64,000 nt of DNA, taken from NCBI GenBank assembly GCA_017625095.1, contig JAGALQ010000024.1:248001-312000 (forward strand). The letters run 5' to 3'. Every line of letters starts with the position of its first letter. Position 1 is the first letter of the stretch. Below the pieces are notes generated by a model that ran no database searches, was not told where the DNA came from, and saw only the letters and a list, made by a program, of their open reading frames with translations. Positions 62,077 through 64,000 of this stretch are shown in pieces. Origin of the DNA: Clostridia bacterium (lineage in GTDB: Bacteria > Bacillota > Clostridia > Oscillospirales > Acutalibacteraceae). A program made the position numbers and the translations under genes.

Positions 62077-62124
62077 TATATATAAAAAATAGTCTCAGGT
62101 CAACTAAAACGGAGTGAATTTTTT

Positions 62125-63084
62125 ATGAAAGCTGTTATTTTGGACGGTTACACAACAAATCCGGGCGATTTAAGCTGGGATTGGTTAAAAGAGAAATGCG
62201 AGCTGACTGTATTCGACAGAACACCTGCCGAAAAAATAGTAGAAAGATGTACGGGATACGACATCATCATCACAAACAAAACACCGCTGAACAAAGATAC
62301 TCTTATGCAGCTGCCTGACTGCAAATTCATCGCACTGCTCAGCACAGGTTACAACATAATTGACTGTGATTATGCAGCATCGAGAAACATACCTGTTTCA
62401 AACATCCCTGCATACAGCACAGCTGCAGTTGCACAGCTCACATTTTCATTCGTGCTTGAGCTTTGCAACAAGGTCGCTATTCACAATACAGAGGTAAAAA
62501 AAGGCAAATGGAGCGAATGTAAAGATTTCTGCTTCTGGAAAACTCCCCTGCAGGAGCTTTCGGGCAAGACATTCGGCATTGTCGGTTACGGCAGCATCGG
62601 CTCGGCAGTTGCAAAAATTGCCGCCGCATTCAATATGTCGGTAATTGCACACACGGCAAACCCCGCAAAATATGCAGATGTTAAAGATGTTGAGTTTGTA
62701 TCACTCGACGAGCTTCTCTCAAGAGCGGATATTGTCAGCATGCACTGTCCACTCACACCTAAAACAGCAGGAATGGTAAACAAAGATTTCCTCGAAAAAA
62801 TGAAAAGCAGTGCCTATCTTATTAACACATCAAGAGGTCCCGTACTTGATGAAGCAGCTGTTGCGGCAGCTCTTAAATCGGGTCAGATTGCAGGCGCAGG
62901 CGTTGACGTGCTCTCGACCGAGCCGCCTTCAGAAGATAATCCCCTGCTCGGCTGTGAAAACTGTCTTATCACACCGCACATTGCCTGGGCAGCATTTGAG
63001 ACAAGGCAGCGACTTATGAGCATACTTGAGCAGAATGTAAGCGCATTCCTTGCAGGCAAGCCGATAAACACCGTAAACATGTAA
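62125..63084 (+). CDS. D-2-hydroxyacid dehydrogenase (glycerate/hydroxypyruvate type)
   Basis: 319 residues. The NAD-binding motif GIVGYGSIG lies near 150. The catalytic residues are Arg237 (NTSRGPV), Glu266 (STEPP) and His285 (TPHIAWA). The N-terminal substrate domain includes LSTGYNIIDCDYAASRNIPVSNIPAYST. It reduces or oxidises a 2-hydroxyacid such as glycerate with NAD(P). CGGAG precedes the ATG. It stands alone and ends at a bidirectional terminator. Confidence 0.92.
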   Translation: MKAVILDGYTTNPGDLSWDWLKEKCELTVFDRTPAEKIVERCTGYDIIITNKTPLNKDTLMQLPDCKFIALLSTGYNIIDCDYAASRNIPVSNIPAYSTAAVAQLTFSFVLELCNKVAIHNTEVKKGKWSECKDFCFWKTPLQELSGKTFGIVGYGSIGSAVAKIAAAFNMSVIAHTANPAKYADVKDVEFVSLDELLSRADIVSMHCPLTPKTAGMVNKDFLEKMKSSAYLINTSRGPVLDEAAVAAALKSGQIAGAGVDVLSTEPPSEDNPLLGCENCLITPHIAWAAFETRQRLMSILEQNVSAFLAGKPINTVNM

Positions 63085-63087
63085 ACT

Positions 63088-63117
63088 AAAAGCCGATGCT
63101 GATGCATCGGCTTTTAT
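63088..63117. terminator. Bidirectional terminator
   Basis: Perfect 12-bp stem AAAAGCCGATGC/GCATCGGCTTTT with TGAT loop between two convergent genes. Confidence 0.9.
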
Positions 63118-63120
63118 AAT

Positions 63121-63885
63121 TTATTCTGACAGTTCGCAATCCTTGCAGTTTTCGGGCGGCGGATCATTAGTTATATCAAACATCGCAAGGCGCAGGTCTT
63201 TGATTTCGAGCTTGCGTGCAACAATATCAACGTATGATTTTTCATCAACCTCAGCACCGTTTGCATACTTCTCGGCCGTAATCGGGCAACGGAAAATCTT
63301 GCCTTCAACAAAGAGCGTATGCGTTGTTTTGCAGTATTTGCAGCTGCTCGGTTTATCTGTAATTTCGTAGTTTATCTCTTTTTCTTCAAACAGAGCTTTT
63401 ATTTCTTCGACCTTGTCACCTTCGGCATAGACGATTGCTGTAACACCGGGGTTGCGCAGCACGTCAAGCGCAGCTTCATCAGGCACAATGTTGCCATTTG
63501 TCACAATCTCAATGTGCTTGATTTTCGGCATATCACGCAAAACAACCTTTGCTATATCTACAAATCTGCCGTAAGCAAGAGGATCATCGCCGATAAAGCG
63601 AAGTTTACTCATAAAGTAGTTGAGCTCATAGAATACGTGAAGCGTATAATCAAGGTTATCATAATCGGCTTCATAGCTGCCGCCGGATTCCTTTGTTGTG
63701 AGAATAACATCTGTGCATTCGGGCGTGAGATTCTGAATATTATAAAGCTCACTGTTGGCAAGAATGCTGATCCACAGCCCGGGATATCGCAGAATATTTA
63801 TCTGCTTGAAAGCTTCGGGAAGCTTTGCATAATGCGCTGAATAGCATCTGTTTACAATGTATCTTTTTCTCTCTTTGTTCGTCAT
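63121..63885 (-). CDS. Radical-SAM-like protein lacking the CxxxCxxC motif, with C-terminal Cys clusters
   Basis: 254 residues from the ATG at 63885, behind AAAGGAAA. The middle resembles the radical-SAM barrel (LRFIGDDPLAYGRFVDIAKVV in the place of the G-G-E-P strand, IEIVTNGNIVPDEAALDVL), but the N-terminal C-x3-C-x2-C cluster motif is absent; only one Cys lies in that region. The C-terminal part has CKYCKTTH, FRCPIT and ENCKDCELSE, like a reduced SPASM cluster domain. It may be a non-catalytic relative that binds a partner, or a redox protein. It is encoded 13 bases after another minus-strand frame. Confidence 0.6.
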   Translation of the reverse strand: MTNKERKRYIVNRCYSAHYAKLPEAFKQINILRYPGLWISILANSELYNIQNLTPECTDVILTTKESGGSYEADYDNLDYTLHVFYELNYFMSKLRFIGDDPLAYGRFVDIAKVVLRDMPKIKHIEIVTNGNIVPDEAALDVLRNPGVTAIVYAEGDKVEEIKALFEEKEINYEITDKPSSCKYCKTTHTLFVEGKIFRCPITAEKYANGAEVDEKSYVDIVARKLEIKDLRLAMFDITNDPPPENCKDCELSE

Positions 63886-63898
63886 TTCTTTTTTTCCT

Positions 63899-64000
63899 TT
63901 ATGTAAATGATTTATACAGCTCAAGTGATTTGTATCTGCGCTGTGTACGTGCCAGAAGGTATATTTCGCTTATCTCCGACAGACTCTTTAGACCTGCCGC
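63899..64000 (-). CDS. C-terminal fragment of an unidentified protein, cut by window edge
   Basis: An open frame of 33 codons enters from the right edge and ends with TAA at 63899-63901, reading AAGLKSLSEISEIYLLARTQ then a basic stretch. The stop is 13 bases before the radical-SAM-like start, whose ribosome site AAAGGAAA overlaps it, so the two are probably co-transcribed. Too short to identify. Confidence 0.5.
   Translation of the reverse strand, partial: AAGLKSLSEISEIYLLARTQRRYKSLELYKSFT

Overview
The window looks like chromosome from an anaerobic, endospore-lineage Firmicute of the class Clostridia, most likely an uncultured gut Oscillospiraceae/Ruminococcaceae-type bacterium. The basis is a recognisable spo0A, the recA-recX-rimO-pgsA order, a short HisG with HisZ, a cysteine T-box leader, heterodimeric ABC exporters, a flavin reductase-rubredoxin fusion, several host/plant-glycan hydrolases (GH78, GH29, GH95) and strong AGGAGG-like ribosome binding sites. 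Gene density is high and there is no prophage, plasmid, transposase, CRISPR array, rRNA or tRNA that I can recognise. No gene-free stretch exceeds about 300 bases; the larger gaps (2019-2279, 16891-17185, 32875-33153, 46366-46598, 51731-51995) hold promoters, a T-box, stem-loops or REP-like repeats as listed.

Layout. 1-7.6 kb: a partial YbaK-type deacylase, a LytTR response regulator with a Spo0A-box-like site in its promoter, spo0A (with an eroded receiver domain), trmO joined to an unusual GNAT/oxidoreductase fusion, a sugar-phosphate isomerase-like gene and a membrane M28 peptidase. 7.6-13.1 kb: a membrane protein, then an L-rhamnose-type cluster (GH78 rhamnosidase, aldose epimerase, class II aldolase) on the minus strand. 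13.2-19.2 kb: two plus-strand runs, recA-recX-rimO-pgsA, then a Cys T-box controlling cysE-cysS. 19.3-32.9 kb: a secreted three-repeat protein, then a long minus-strand run metF-metH-sialidase-like-hisZGDCBHAFIE-small DUF. 33.2-36.7 kb: a two-gene asymmetric ABC exporter. 36.8-41.5 kb: minus-strand alkaline phosphatase, FemAB, alanine racemase, GH29 fucosidase. 41.7-44.4 kb: metG-tatD. 44.4-47.1 kb: an ECF sigma/membrane regulator pair and a DUF559 gene embedded in REP-like palindromes. 47.1-51.7 kb: two-component system followed by a GH95 fucosidase and a GNAT. 52-55.1 kb: flavoprotein-rubredoxin, a Cys-rich four-repeat secreted protein and a secreted PHP phosphoesterase-like protein. 55.2-62 kb: a tightly overlapping minus-strand set of two M42 aminopeptidases, GNAT, a methionine gamma-lyase-family protein and a DUF2461 protein, then galK and a VTT-domain membrane protein. 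62.1-64 kb: a D-2-hydroxyacid dehydrogenase and a radical-SAM-like protein without the usual cluster motif.

Together the genes point to a glycan-foraging, amino-acid-prototrophic anaerobe: rhamnose and fucose release from glycans, galactose phosphorylation, peptide trimming, and complete histidine synthesis apart from histidinol-phosphatase. I did not find one unmistakable new multi-gene system. The best candidates for a second look are the degenerate Spo0A with a Spo0A box in front of the neighbouring LytTR gene, the M28 peptidase with a membrane hairpin inserted inside its active site, the GNAT/oxidoreductase fusion, the cluster-less radical-SAM-like protein, the DUF559 gene amid REP-like repeats, and a trio of secreted proteins ending in Phe-rich hydrophobic tails.
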